DNA of 64,000 bases from Setaria digitata (Eukaryota > Nematoda > Chromadorea > Rhabditida > Setariidae): assembly GCA_003640385.1 (NCBI GenBank), contig RCAB01000162.1, positions 55,397 to 119,396 of the forward strand. The letters run 5' to 3'. Positions 1 through 13,258 of this stretch are shown here, piece by piece. The position numbers and the translations under genes are program-made. Position 1 is the stretch's first letter. Each line of letters starts with the position of its first letter. The notes under the pieces were generated by a model, which saw only the letters and a list, made by a program, of their open reading frames with translations, was not told where the DNA came from and ran no database searches.

Positions 1-137
1 GTTTTCCACTTTTACCCCTAAATAATTAAGCTTCCTGTTTGTTTAGGGTAATTTCTTTATTGCTCTTCTCAAGGAAAATTAAATTACTTCCCTTATTGAT
101 ATTTTCTCCTTTTTCTTCTTTCACTATCATTACCAGC

Positions 138-206
138 TTTTTTTTCGCTCTCTCTCTCTCTCTCTCTCCCTCTCCCTCCCTCCCTCTCTCTCTCTCCCTC
201 CCTCCC
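138..206. repeat. CT/CCCT microsatellite ending at an N
   Basis: The plus strand is an almost pure pyrimidine run of CT and CCCT units, ending at the single undetermined base at 207. The open frames across it encode only Ser/Leu/Pro or Arg/Glu repeats and are not genes. The N probably marks an assembly or read problem at the simple repeat. Confidence 0.85.
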
Positions 207-354
207 NATAATTGGATGGAAAAGGAAATGGGAGGAAGGGGGAGAAAAGAATTAAAATAAAATTCGTTTTCCTGTGAGAATTTCATACCTCTTCATTTTG
301 TTTTTCATTTTTTATACATTTATTTAATTTCCTTTTCTTCTATTCTAATTTTCC

Positions 355-357
355 CTC

Positions 358-393
<36 letters not shown>
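355..393. repeat. CT dinucleotide microsatellite
   Basis: A second pyrimidine run, mainly CT dinucleotides, about 150 bp downstream of the first. Confidence 0.85.
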
Positions 394-397
<4 letters not shown>

Positions 398-3300
398 TTT
401 CGATGCGTTTCCTTTTTAATTTATTCATTTAAATTAACAATATATGTGTAATTTTGCCAAGAAATGACTATTAAGTCTTTTAATAAGAGAGGCAAAGCAA
501 ACAATTTTTCGTTTTTAATTAAGATGCCTGTATGAGATTAAAATGTTTTTGCTGTTTGATAATTTCTTCGACAGAAAGTTTATATCATTCGAAGTGTTAT
601 TGTTTTTCTTAATTTTCATTGACAAAATTAAGTATTTAATAGTGACTAAGTTAATCGTTTTATTTTATTTTACTTTTATGGGCAATAATTTTTTTTTTTG
701 TTTTGGTTTTTGGACAATATATATATTTATGGTATTTTTTGTTTAAATTAGAAACTTACAACGATTTAATAATGTTTTGGAATGATGTTTAATTAAATTT
801 AGCGTACTGTTTCCTTTTCTTTTCATTTGCAGCTCATTAACTGGTAATTATCTTCACTTGTTCCTATGTTTTTTTTTTTCTTCTTTTTCAAAAATAGCTT
901 AATCAAAAATTACCGGTCAGCTTGCCCGCTAAATGACTAAAAAGCGAATAGATTCAGTGCTCAGTCTAGTTTTTGAAAAATTTCATTTTCTTTTTCTACT
1001 GAGTTTTGGTCAATTAGTTAATTATTATTTACTACTTGCGAGAATTTCAGTGCACTGAATGAATAATTGATAGTTTTATTAGTCAGTGATAAATGTAAAA
1101 GTTCTATCGCTCATTGCACTCATTTGTTTGTTTGTTTGTTTGTTTTTTTCTTTAAATTTTCGAAATATTCGAAAAGAAAATAGTAATGTTTTATGAGATT
1201 TTGGAAGAAAATAATATTGATATTTAACCTGCAGGCAAGCATTCTTATAAATAAACTTTTTTTGCTAGGAGAAACAACAAATCGTTAAAAAAAAAAAATG
1301 AAAAAATGTATGCAAAAGATTGCCTAGAATTAAAAAAAAAAAGACTTTTTAATTAATTTGTTATCTTAAAGCAAGAAATAAAAATACATTGAGCTTTCAT
1401 AGATATATTTCAATTCTTTAAATAATAAAAATTTTTATGATACGCAATAGAACAGTAATCAATTTCGTGATTTAAAATAATTAACTTTTTATAGTTTAGG
1501 GCTATCAATGAATTAATCTATTTTTTCGCATTGCTAAAAAGTTCAGCTTCAAATGCCACCATTACTTTTTGATGGAAGTTCTTATTTTCACTTAAAATTC
1601 AAAATAAATTATTAAGTAAATTTGGTGTTTTTCAAACAACATATGTTATTTTTCCATTTATTACAATGATACGAATACTGCAGCACTGAGACTGGTTTTA
1701 TTTTGTACTTGATATGTTTCCAGAAAATTAGATCATTTTTGCTATTGCTATTATTTCTATTACTGTTTAAAGTTCTAACTAATTATTTGTAATTAAGCAA
1801 GTGATAGGGAAAAGTAGCACATTTATTATTCTCAGAGTATATGTATATATATTTTAGCTTTTACTATATTTTCATCTACAATTTCACGCTAAAAGCTATA
1901 TCGCAGTGGATGAGAAGCTGAAGAATTGAACAGTTGCTATATTATAATTTTAAAAAAGCGAATGGCAGAATGATCATTGAAAGTATCACACTTTGAATTG
2001 GTGAAATCATTTGCGAAGAAAAAATTGAAATGGATTGATCAGTTTTATCTCTCAGTTCTCCTCAAATATCGTCCACTTATTTTGCAAATATTTTTGTTGT
2101 GTTAAATCTAAAATTATTTGTTACTTCAAGAATAATAGCACTGCGAATTCATTCATTCAGGTTTGAAAAAAAAAAAAAAACATAAATGAATAGAATAATT
2201 GAGCTGAACTAAATGACTAATTAATCCGATAAATAATAGCAATAATTTCAATACTGCTAAATTTCATCGTTCTGTGCAGTAAAAGACTGAAAACATCTTT
2301 TATAATTTCACATTATCTGAAAAATTGGATGGTGATATTTAAACAAATCAATAATTAAAAAGAGAGGAGTTGTTCAAGGAGAATATTTTCCAACAACCGT
2401 AATTTTTAAATCCATTTGTAGATTTCTCTGATTATCTTAGTGATAATTCTTTTTTTGGATAAAAACGTAGGCTTGTGTAAAGGTAAATTAACTTTTAATT
2501 TGGAAAAAAAAAAAAAAAAAGAAGCAGATAGAAGGGAAATGAACATAATGATAGATCGAAAAGATTTAAAAATCCCGGAGAAATCTTTCTCGTTATTTTG
2601 TTTTTGCTTTTATTTTTTTCTTTTTTAAATAAAAACGATTGAAATATTTTGAAGTTTATCATTGTTATTAACATTATGCTTATGCTTTTCTTCGCGTATT
2701 TTTTCTCGTATATAATTTCATTTCTTATCTGAAATGAATATCCATAAGCATATTAATCCCAAGGAATTTATTCTTTTGATTGAAGCTAAAAAAATCTTTT
2801 GAAAAATAAACTAAAAATTTCATTTTAAATGAAAAAAATAAATTAAGAATTGTTATTTATTTTAAATGTCATCTTTTAAAGCAAAAAAAAATAGATCGTA
2901 CTGATTTCTTCATATTTTGTTTCCTTTTTTATTCCTTTTTCTTTTCTTTTTTTCTTTTTTTTTTTTTTTTTTTTAGCGAGCATAAGCTGAATTACTCCAA
3001 ATCAAACTAATGATTTGGAAATGACTTTATAGCTTTCCATATAGGTCAGTTTCACATTTTGCTATTTTTACTTTTCACATAGATCAGTTTTATGATGGAA
3101 ATTTCGCGTAAATTTTAAAGCTTTGTTAAAGAGAGAATGAATTTATAAGAAAAGTTTTTTTCCTATTACATGACCTTCCTTCCATCGAATTTAATAATAA
3201 ACTTGAATGAAATATTTATATTATGGCCAGCGTACGAGTAAAGTTTCAACGAGTGATGAATTTCATTCCACGTGGTACACGTCAGCTGTTAAACTTAAAT

Positions 3301-5494
3301 CTCAAGTTTTTAAAGAAATTTTTTTGCTCCTCATTTGGTTGTTCTCCTAATTTTGTACTCTAGTCACATTAGGAAGATTAGGCGCAGTACATACGTACGT
3401 ACAGCTGACGTAATTGAACTGTCGAGATTTCAGTAATCGTAAACACGTGAACTGATTGATTGCCGAATTTTACTTATTTACTGTCAAAAAAACGTTAACG
3501 ATAATATTTGGGATAAGAAATAAAGATTGTGTGGATAATGCTATTGCTTTGTAGTGAACAGTTTTGCAAGCAATTCACATGATAATCTAATCCAAATTTT
3601 ATGCAATATGCTAAGTACTTATCTGATATCATCATACCTAATATCCAGAAGTTGCGTGTTTGATAATATAATTTTAGTTTAAATTTGATCATTTGTTAAA
3701 CAAAAACTTTGCAAACTATTTAACTCAAAAAATTCAGAAGAAAACTTCAAATCGAAATATACATTTAATTACTAGTGAAACAAATCAAAAAGCGAAAGAA
3801 AATAAACAAGATAAAATTGTTACATGTGTAGAATTATTGTAAAAGCTTGGAAAAAAAATTTTTTTTTTTTCACTGTTTAATTCTTTTTAAATTTTCTTCG
3901 CTTTTTTTTTTTCTAAATTTTTCGTATTGAAAAAGCCCCAAAAAATTAAAAAGTGCTGCTGCTAATGAGATATGGAAGGACAACATATTGGCAGTGGAAC
4001 ATTTCCCTTTCAGTAGCAACTGATCGGTGATATCGGTTAATCAGAAAATGATTAATGTCTTCATTGGTGATAATATTTCACAAAAATAACTTTTATGAAT
4101 CAGATTTGATGCAACAGACAGAAAAAGGGCAGAAGAAAAAATAAGCGGTAATAACTTTTTGTTTTTTCAAACTTTTAAAGTATTTTCTGCGTCAATTATT
4201 AATACTTTTGCTAGCTCAGATGTAACATTATACATTTTAATAATGTTAAATTTTAATAAAAGAAAAATAAACTAAAAACTAACTTTTGTATCAGTTTTAA
4301 TAAATGAGCATTTTCTAAGATTAAACAAATATTAATTAGCCTTTCTGTGTTGGGAATGATTAGAATCCTCTTTGCTTCAGTCATTTTCTGCTTCAAGTTC
4401 GTTCAGAAATTGAGACATTTTTTTTTTTTTGTCTTTGTTATTTTTTTTTCTTCATTTTGTTTAGTGAAAATTTCATTTTAGCGTGTTTTCGAATTATATT
4501 ACTTTCTAAAGTATTGCTATTTATTTAATTGTATGATGAAAATTTTCAATATAGGTTGCAAATCAAAATAATATATATGAAGAATTAAATTGACATAGTG
4601 CCGGGATTATATACCAATAATTATCAATGTCTGAAAAGTTTCAATATTTTCAAAAGCTTTTTCAAGCAACAAAAAAAAAAAATTAATGGAAATGGATGCA
4701 GAATATCAGCAGCAAAATGTATATACAGTTTTATTATTCATCGAGAATTAACAATTTTGTGCTGACGATGCTGATTTTAACTTGATATTAAAATATCTCA
4801 TTTCATTCTATTTTTTTAAATTAAATTGTGGTTGAACAAAGTAAACTGAAGACAAATTTCACAGACTAAGAATTAGATTCCACCTAACAACTTGATATTG
4901 TAGATTGTAGACTGAAAGAGGAAAAAAAAGGAGCAGTATTCCGGAAGTGGTTCACGTTACTGTCCATTCCAGCCATTAGAATGAATTTACATTATCATCT
5001 GATTCACTCATTAGATGTGACTGATAGGTGATAATGTCAACAGTTATTCCATTCATTAGAGGGAAGGATCTCACAGTGCCACATGATTAATTGGTCGAAA
5101 TAATTAATAACTAATACTTTGCTAGCTAAGAAACTTTTGATTTATATGAGTTTTTTCTTGTGACGATTACTACCTTTGTTACATTGTCTACCAATAATAC
5201 ATCTTTGATAGAACGGAAATGACTTCACCTTTCTTTATTTTTTTCGAAAAATCAAAAATTTTCTCTCGTGAATTTTCTCCTCTGTATATATTTGTTGTTC
5301 AAGGCAAAATTTACAAAACGAAGTTCCATTTTTTATCATTTTATTAAAACCTTGTCTCGAAAAAGTAAAGATAAAAAGCAATCAGTAAGAAGTGCTGCAA
5401 GGAAAGAAGACGCCTTTTCTCGCTAAATTAACTGTCTCAATTGCCAAAAAGATTTCATTAAAATTGAAATTTCTAAGTTTTTTCAAGTGAGAAC

Positions 5495-6413
5495 ATGCAT
5501 TCTGGACGTGCTAAATATGCGCAGACATATTGTAATACACAACGATTTCAAATCCAATCATATCGATTCATCTTAACAGTTGATCCAATACAACGATTAC
5601 CGATCCAAGTTGGTGCACAGATCCTTCGTCAACTTTCGCTTAAACAACGAACCAGGTAGATTTTCGATAATAAATTACTTCTTTCCTTCTCTCCCTCTCC
5701 CCCTCTTTCTCTCTCTTTCTCTTTCAGGTATTCATCAGAGAAACGTTAATTCAAGCAGAGTTTGTTTCAATTATTTTAGCAGTATACGATGAAGACTATT
5801 TAACCTTTGGCTTATCATTTTTATTTATTTGTCGGTTAATTGGCAACCGATGCGCCCTAATTAATTTAGGAAAGTTTCAAAATCAGTAAAATGATTTTGA
5901 TGATTTTTGCTTTCGCATGCGATTATAATTGCAATCCATGAACAGTCATTTTTACCTTTGCCTTCATTTTGCATTCTCAATTTTGTCAAATATTATAATT
6001 TTTATCACTAGAAATAGTTAATGATAAGGTCGAAAAAAAAAAAAAATTGTTAAAACCAATCTGAATTGAAGAGGTGCTAATAAATTGAAAAAATCAGATG
6101 GTACTGATCAAATTTGCAGAAATATTAACAGTAGTTGATAAAAATGAATGGAGCCAATAAGTAAACATTTTGACTCCAAGAAGTATTGCTAATGAATGGC
6201 CAGAGCCTCATATCCTTTACACCTCATTCTTTTCTTGTCTCCTCTTTCTGCAAACTTCTCGCATCGAATAGCCTCATGCTATGCTACGTCATCAATTTCA
6301 ATCCATTCCGCTAGTGTGCTACTGCTACTGCTACTGTTGCGGCAACTTACACCGCGCGGAACATTCCAAGTTTTATGGATTTCCACTCTTCATGCTCTCG
6401 ATTACAACCGAAT

Positions 6414-6466
<53 letters not shown>

Positions 6467-9400
6467 CACATATATATATATATGTATATATAGACCACAC
6501 ACACGTATGCGACACGTATCCACGATGATAGTGTGGAAGCACTCAAAGCGTAGACACGTGAACAGTTTACTTTTTTCTTAACGTATTTTTTTTTTAATGC
6601 GTTTATTTACAGCGTAAATATGCGATGCGAATTGATTTTTGTTTTTCATTATATACTAGATAATTTGGACTTATTTTTATTTTTCCTCTCTTTTCTTTTG
6701 GAATTTTCACATCATCCTTCTCTTTCTCCTTCTCTAGTCTTTCCCACTGTTCTCTTCCTCATTCTCCCATATCTTTCGGGAATTTCGAGAGCTCGTTTGA
6801 TTTTGGCTTTCATTCGAATTTTCCTGTCAACCAATCTCAGTTAATTTTGTAATAAATTTTACAATTCATTCATTCATCATTTGATTTCATTACGCAATTA
6901 AATTAGCCGCAATGGACAGATGAAAAGCAAATTTCGTTCTTCGCCTTTTTTCTTTATTCGTTGAATAATGGAAATTAATAGGCAGTAATGGTGTGTGTAT
7001 TTGTTTGGAAATAAATGATCCTTAAGTTGATAGCATTCCAATTTATCACTTCTCCTTTTGTCTTATCATTCCATTTCAAATAAAATATTATGAGCAATTA
7101 TTGAAAGAGTCATATATTGACTGACTTTCATTTCACTTTTAGGAGTATTTCTCATATATTATTTTTTTTTTTTCGCTAAAACTTTGCTGAATAATTTATT
7201 GCAATAGAAATTTGTTAATAGCAAAATTTGTTTTCCTAATTTATTATTTTTCACAAGTGAAATAAATTACTGTAATTAATAATCATATTTATAGCATTTC
7301 TTTTTCATTTTTTATATTTCTTAGCTAGAAATTCAATTCATTCTCATCCTAAACTTCCAAGTTTAAACTTGTACAGAATTGAAATTTATTGAACTCTTTA
7401 TAATTTGAAGCAATAAATACAAAGTAAAATTTTCTCTTTTTTATTCCTTATTTTTTTCATTTTTTTTTTCCTCCGCCTTCACAAAACTATCTATATATAG
7501 GATAAAAGTAAGCTTAAGCAGTTTGCAAACTAATTATCTCAGTATATAAACACACCCGTGGTGGATACACACAAACAGATACTTTAGACATTTTGATTAG
7601 CTTAGCCAACTACCATAATTCATTTATACTACCAACTAGGCTAAACTAAGCTTCTTGTCTATAAACATATACATATGTGTTTGTTAATTGGGATGGCTTC
7701 TATCTGTTTTGTGGCTAAAAATATCCATGTTTATCATCAGATAGCAAGTGAAGAATTCTGTTTGATTTTTTTGTAATTATTCATGATGGGTCTTTCTTTC
7801 TTATCAGAAAATTACTCTGCCATAACAAAGTGATAAAAGTCGTTGATGTATGGATGCCTATTAGTTTCATCATATGTTATCATGTGATATCACTGATTTA
7901 TTACCATTGGTACTTACACATAAACGAATGATGTTGATGATGATGAGAATAATAAACTTGGATCAATTTTGGGCTTATTTCAATATATTTTGTGCAAATT
8001 ATTTCAGCAAAAATAAAACAAAAGAATTAATTCGATACTGATGTCATCTTTTGTTTCTTTTCATTTTTTTTTATTTATTTTTTCTTCCTCGTTTTTAAAA
8101 ATTTGACTGAAATTTATCAATACCACTGCTCCTTATTTTTAAAAAATTAATTCAAATTCTAGACTTGAATTGGTAAATCGAAGGTGGCGTGAAGTATCCT
8201 TGATGGCATCACGCACCGATGAACGACCCGTTTGGGTTTATATTATATTCCGTAAGAATCACTGTAGTGGACACGAGAAAATGACCGTTAATATGAGTTT
8301 CGATGGGCCTATCTTCTGGAAACGACAAGTCGCTTATATCTATTGCTGTAGCTGTCATTTTCATGAACATGAAGTTATTAAGTTTTCCTTTTTTTCTCTC
8401 TAACATTTCAGATTTCGGTAATTGATTAAATGATTTTTTTCATTTTTCCAATTTCGTGAAAAAAAATTTTTTTTTTTTTTCTGCTCATTGATTAGATAAA
8501 TTTCCTTTTGCATAAATAATTTGCTAGTGCAATTATTTTCGTATACTAATTAATTAAATGATTTTATCCGCTTTTAAATTTCTGCAATGCATTTTGCATT
8601 CATTAATTGCTTGTTGTCTTTCAAATATATTGTCTTCCTTTCAGTGAATTCTTTAAAATCGATTGTAAAATCTATACATACTTAATGCCTGATCTTTTAT
8701 TATCATGTTGTTGAAAAATTTAAAAAAAAAAAAAAAAAACAGTTTTAAAATCTAAATTATACACGGCGAGGAGAATTCATCTGCGAAATCAAACCTAACC
8801 CGGAAATTTCTTTATTTTCTTTATTTCAGTTCAGAAATATCAAGAAAATACCACAGATTTAAAAGGAATAAATTAGGTGAAAAATTAAGCGGTGTAAACT
8901 GATCGAATTGATTTTATTTTTCATTTTTTGATTGGTTACTAATTAAAATTGTGCGTTTTTATCAGATCTCCCTTTTGTTCGTTCTTTTTAACAAACAAAT
9001 TAGCTAACAATGTTAGCAATGTTGACAAAAGAAAAAATTCGATTTGACAGGAGCTAATTAATCCGATATTATCAATAGTACTTATATTAATTAAATTTCT
9101 GCGACATAATTTGTTACAATCCATCCATTGTTTTTTTTTTCTTTTTTATCCAACTGTCATAGATTAAAAAAAATAATGTTTATTAAAACTGTGTTTACTC
9201 GCTTGCTACAAATAGCTTATTATTCATTTATTTTTTTTTTTTACTTCTCAGAGTAAATAAAATTTGTAGAAATTGAAGATAGGCTTTTTTTTTTTTTTTT
9301 TCTCTATATCAGTCTTTTACGCAACTAGGCAATTACTTGAAATCATTTTGGCGTATATCTTACATTTTGGAGAAATTTTTCCATTCCACACTGAGCCCAT

Positions 9401-11647
9401 AAATCACGGAAACATTGCCAAAAATTTGTTTCCATCGATTTGTAGCTTCAATTATTATTATTATTTTTTTTCAATCCCTAAAAATGAATTGTCCAATAAA
9501 TTTTAAATAAGCCTTTCGGGAGCAGAATTTTCCCCGTTAAATTAATTAATTTAATAACTTTTTAGGGGCCTTTATTAGCACTACTAAGGAAACTGGAGCA
9601 TCGCGTAAGGCGTGTTTGTATTGTTGATACACCTGTTGATTACGCTTTCTTGCCAGATAGCTTCTTCTCCTACATGGCTCGTAATATGCCACGTCTTCAG
9701 GTGAAGTAACTTACGTAAAACTTTTCCTTTTTACAGAAAAGAAAAACGCGGAAAAGTGAGGAATATATTTCACAAAAATTTGGAATATTTTTGCATCTTT
9801 TCATGTTATAATGACTGAATTGCACTACTGACATGTTTGTTTGCTATCAAAAATTGGAAAAAAATTTTCGAAATCGTCTAAGATATGACAACAAAAAAAA
9901 ATCTCTTCAAGTGCGAATTGAATGCTTGATGAAATATTTTAGCACTAGTTTGCATACAATCAGATTATAAATTTAAGTCTGAATTTAAAAATGAATGAAA
10001 TGATTACCCGTTTAAGCATTTGCTAAGTATTTTTTAAAATCCCTTTACTATTTCCAATTATTGATGTAAGACTAGTTTTTTAGTGGCATGAAATTTACTA
10101 GTTTTTAAAGTACTAAACAGTAGTTAAAATAATTTGACTAAATAATAGGTGTAGGATGTAATTTAAAAAGAGAAAATAAATAAGATAATTTTTCATATCA
10201 TACAGCGAAAAAAACAAAAATTATCACTTGAATTTGATCTCATTAGTAGTGACATGATATATATAGTTCGAAAAAGTTAAAATCTCTTAAAAAAAAACAA
10301 TTAACTTAATAAGTTATAATAAAATACTTGTATTCTAGTTTATATACTTACGTGAAATTGATCTCGAAAAGATTAATCGTGGAACAGTTGTTGAATTAGC
10401 GCAACATTCTCAGCTCAAAAAACTTATCGTACATAAATGTCGAAATTATGAAGTAAGTTCATACGTACTGTATCTGGAATTTTTGATTTCAGTTATCAAT
10501 TACATTTTTTTCAATTTTCCTATATTTTTTTTTTTTTTTTTGGTGAAAAAGTCACAATAACTGAATATTGAATAAAAAAGAAAGAGAGTGATAGATTAGT
10601 ATTCATTATTCATTTCCCTCATTTTGTTTTCTACCTGAAAAGAAGTCAATGTTTATATGTTAGCAGTAATCCACATAGCTAATAACCTAATTAAAAAAAA
10701 AAAAAAATGAAAGATTACGGTAGCTATTACAGGTTTTTGAAGATTTCCATAATCTACCTCAATTATTGGTTGTCAAAGGTGACATTGTTGGTTTAAAAGT
10801 GAGCTTTTTTTTCCTATAAAAAAGAATATTACTGAAATTAAAAAATAAACTGAAATTGAATTTTAGGTAGAAGGGAGGAAAAGAAGAAGGAAAAAGATTC
10901 AGAGAACTAGAAAGGATGGTTCCAGTGGATCACATAGCTTGATTCATCTAATACTTCTTTTTTTGAATTCCTTTTTGAATCATAAAATTAATAATAATTA
11001 TTATCAGAATAATTGATAGTAATTTTCTATCACTTACTGATAGTATGAACGATTGGTGGATGAAAAGAGAGCAACAAAATGTGTATTTATTTCTAAATGT
11101 TTCATTAATAATGGGCACAGGATGAAAGAAGAGCGAAAAATTCCAATTTCATTTTTGGAAGTTGCAGTTCTGCTCAAAGGAGAAAATTTGAGAAAATTTA
11201 AGAAAATTTTCCACTCGGATAATTGCAACAGAAAATCAAAGGATTAAACGCTTCAACAGAGAGGAGCATATTAGATCGAAGGTGTTTCAAAATATCACCT
11301 AGTAATTGGAATTTTCCAACTTAATGAAATTCTCATGTCAGGAAATGTTAAAGAGCTTCCGAAACGGATAGAATTCTGTGGTTGAAAAACACCGACGGAA
11401 AAATGAGACAGATGAGGATAACCGGTGAATTTATTTTAACAAGATACTGGTTAACAGGCTTTTCCTTTTTCTTTTTCAGGCAATGATCGGTGATTATCCA
11501 GAACTGGATGTTTTTGTTCCAGAAGCACAAAAATTGGATGTTAAAGCAGATGATAACGACTTATCAGTCAATTCGGAGCTTGCAATATCATCCGAAAATG
11601 GCATTGCATCATCTACTTCCTCATCAAATTACTGCCATTTGAGATAA
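5495..11647 (+). CDS. F-box domain protein (six exons, about 284 aa)
   Basis: F-box proteins are usually the substrate-recruiting part of SCF ubiquitin ligases, binding Skp1 through the F-box. Proposed exons: 5495-5655, 8163-8373, 9566-9700, 10339-10452, 10733-10798 and 11480-11647. Exon 1 opens at ATG 5495, after an acceptor-like TTTTTTCAAG ending at 5487 that could be a spliced-leader site. The F-box spans residues about 34-66: RLPIQVGAQILRQLSL lies in exon 1 and LVNRRWREV follows across the join, where the codon is split as AG|A. Exons 3 to 5 encode leucine-spaced segments (LLALLRKL, FIYLREIDL, LPQLLVVKG) that could form degenerate leucine-rich repeats, the usual substrate-binding region. 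The tail is acidic and Ser-rich. Exons 3-6 are all phase 0, with consensus sites. The weak point is the end of exon 2: the donor at 8374 (GTTATT) is poor, and GTCGCT or another in-phase site may be used instead. An AATAAA lies at 11770. The specific orthologue is not recognised. Confidence 0.78.
6414..6492. repeat. CA then TA microsatellite in F-box intron 1
   Basis: About 25 CA units with one CG interruption run directly into a TA tract. It lies inside the 2.5 kb first intron of the F-box gene. The three open frames here (His-Thr or Thr-His repeats) are produced by the microsatellite and are not genes. Confidence 0.9.
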
Positions 11648-11769
11648 TTTGTAAAAACTTTGTTGCTAATAATTAATGTACAAAAAGAGGAAGAAAGAGG
11701 AAGAGAGAAAAAGAAGATTAAAAAATATATATATATATGAATTTCGTTATATCTGAAAATGGCATTGTT

Positions 11770-11775
11770 AATAAA
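11770..11775 (+). terminator. Poly(A) signal AATAAA of the F-box gene
   Basis: Canonical AATAAA 123 bases after the TAA stop at 11645-11647, on the coding strand. Confidence 0.5.
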
Positions 11776-13240
11776 ATTTAAAAATGTATTGTTTTCTAGA
11801 AAAAGTACCATAGAATGACTTTTTTCAGTCATTTCTGAAAAGAAAAAGTGAGGAGAATTATAAAATACCAATTTGTTCATATCAGTTTTGTCTGCTCGGT
11901 AATATTTGCTAAAAATTCCATCCGTATTTCAATTTGCTTATTTTTTCAAAGCTCTGTTCTTCTTTTAATGCTCCATTAGTCATCCAAAGATTGTTTGATA
12001 AAATGTAATGTGGAAATAATTTTTTTTTATATTACTTTGTCAATGAAAAAAGTTTTCTTCCGAATCCATTTCTCATTTTAATTGTTGGATCTCTTCTGCT
12101 AGTGAAACCTTCTATCTAATCAGTTAATTAATGAGCACACTGCCACAACCACATGATACATAACATTAATAACTCTGCTAATTAATTATTCCGAATAAAT
12201 TAAGCTTCTGTCGAAAAAAAGAAGAAAAAGCTTGATATTAACGCTACCCAAAAATTACATCCTTGGACAACTTCCCCAACTTTGATGAATCGTCCAACAG
12301 TTAGGGTCACCTGTCGACGAGGAATCTTGCTCACCTCAAGTAGCTTTAGGAAGCAAGGTGAGGTAATTAACCCAAATGACAAATCTTCGGTTCCGTGCTG
12401 AGGATTCCATCCGGTCCTCGGACACACACAGAGCAACGAGCACACATCACAACCCCCTGACCTATGACCCGCATCATATCATATCATGGAGGTGCGTCGT
12501 GTTCCTTCGCTCTCTCGCGCGTGCGCGTGCGTCTCTGTCTGTCTGGCTGCGGACTGACGGAACAAGCGGTACGCAGGGGTGCCCGGATCGATTGGGTAGA
12601 GGGAACAGTGGCAGCGTTCGCGATGGGTGCTACCGCCCGCCGTATTCCGACGAGGACAGCGACGTTGACAGTGCTGCTACTGCTTCCTTCTCCTTCGCAA
12701 CTGGAAGACAGTTCTTCCTTGGCTCATTGCTCCTGCTGGTCTAGGCTGTAGAGTAGAGGAGAAGACATTCCGATGCTGGCCTAGAAACCTGGCAAGCATT
12801 CCGTTCGTCATGTCATTTGTAACCTTACTGGTTAGGAAATTTATGCAAAAAAGAGCGAAACTTTTGATATGGAAATTTGGCACAAGTGTTCGTGCAAGTT
12901 TAGTCTAAGTAGAAAGCATTGCTTAGGGAAGTTTGGAAAGGGACAGTAGCGATTGTGGGAATATTTCGGCAGGGAGGAAGAGAAGTGTGGTCAAGTTAGA
13001 AAAGACTTCCTCGCGTAACGCTCACTTCCCAGAACAAGTGCATAGGGAGGAATCGTCGTCATTTCTGGGAATTGTCTTGATTGTTCAGCAAGTTATTCCC
13101 GATGTAAGGTATGACACGTAACGGACGTATGCCCAATTGCGTAACTCGTCGCGTTTCTCTCTTCTGTTCAAAAACGTGCTTTAGAATCTTTACGCATGAA
13201 GAATTTTGACGAGATGAAAAAATTAAAGGTTTTCTTTCAG
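11776..13240. promoter_or_regulatory. Intergenic region with a GC-rich promoter-like island
   Basis: Most of this interval is ordinary AT-rich spacer. From about 12376 to 12760 the base composition changes sharply to GC-rich, with many CpG steps, which is rare elsewhere in the window. The island holds a DR1 nuclear-receptor-type site (12458-12470) and an alternating purine-pyrimidine tract (12516-12532). It precedes the MADF/BESS gene, so it is probably that gene's promoter or an outron. Open frames of 95 and 122 codons cross the island but show no domain and no splice link, so I do not call them genes. A TTTCTTTCAG acceptor at 13231-13240 marks the probable trans-splice site. Confidence 0.55.
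12458..12470 (-). promoter_or_regulatory. DR1 nuclear receptor response element
   Basis: Read on the minus strand the sequence is GGGTCA T AGGTCA: two AGGTCA-type half sites in direct orientation with a 1 bp spacer. This is the DR1 layout bound by HNF4/RXR-type nuclear receptors, a family greatly expanded in nematodes. It lies in the GC-rich island about 790 bp before the MADF gene start. Binding is inferred from the motif only. Confidence 0.5.
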
Positions 13241-13258
13241 GTGTTATGTTGTCATTAG

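Larger units (their letters stand above)
1..5494. other. Intergenic region upstream of the F-box gene
   Basis: No coding exon could be supported on either strand. The stretch is very AT-rich with many poly-T/poly-A runs and stop codons in all frames. It holds two CT microsatellites near the left end. It also holds an E-box cluster at about 3269-3411, made of CCACGTGG and two CAGCTG sites inside an 11 bp inverted pair. The short open frames here are low-complexity, or are broken by stops without splice-site support. Confidence 0.6.

Noticed and set aside
39..286. Overlapping 73- and 86-codon frames on both strands
   Set aside because: They are produced by the CT microsatellite, contain an N, and encode only simple Ser/Leu or Arg/Glu repeats.
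6196..6581. Three overlapping plus-strand frames with His-Thr repeats
   Set aside because: They read through the CA/TA microsatellite in intron 1 of the F-box gene. They have no splice support and their repeats follow the dinucleotide unit.
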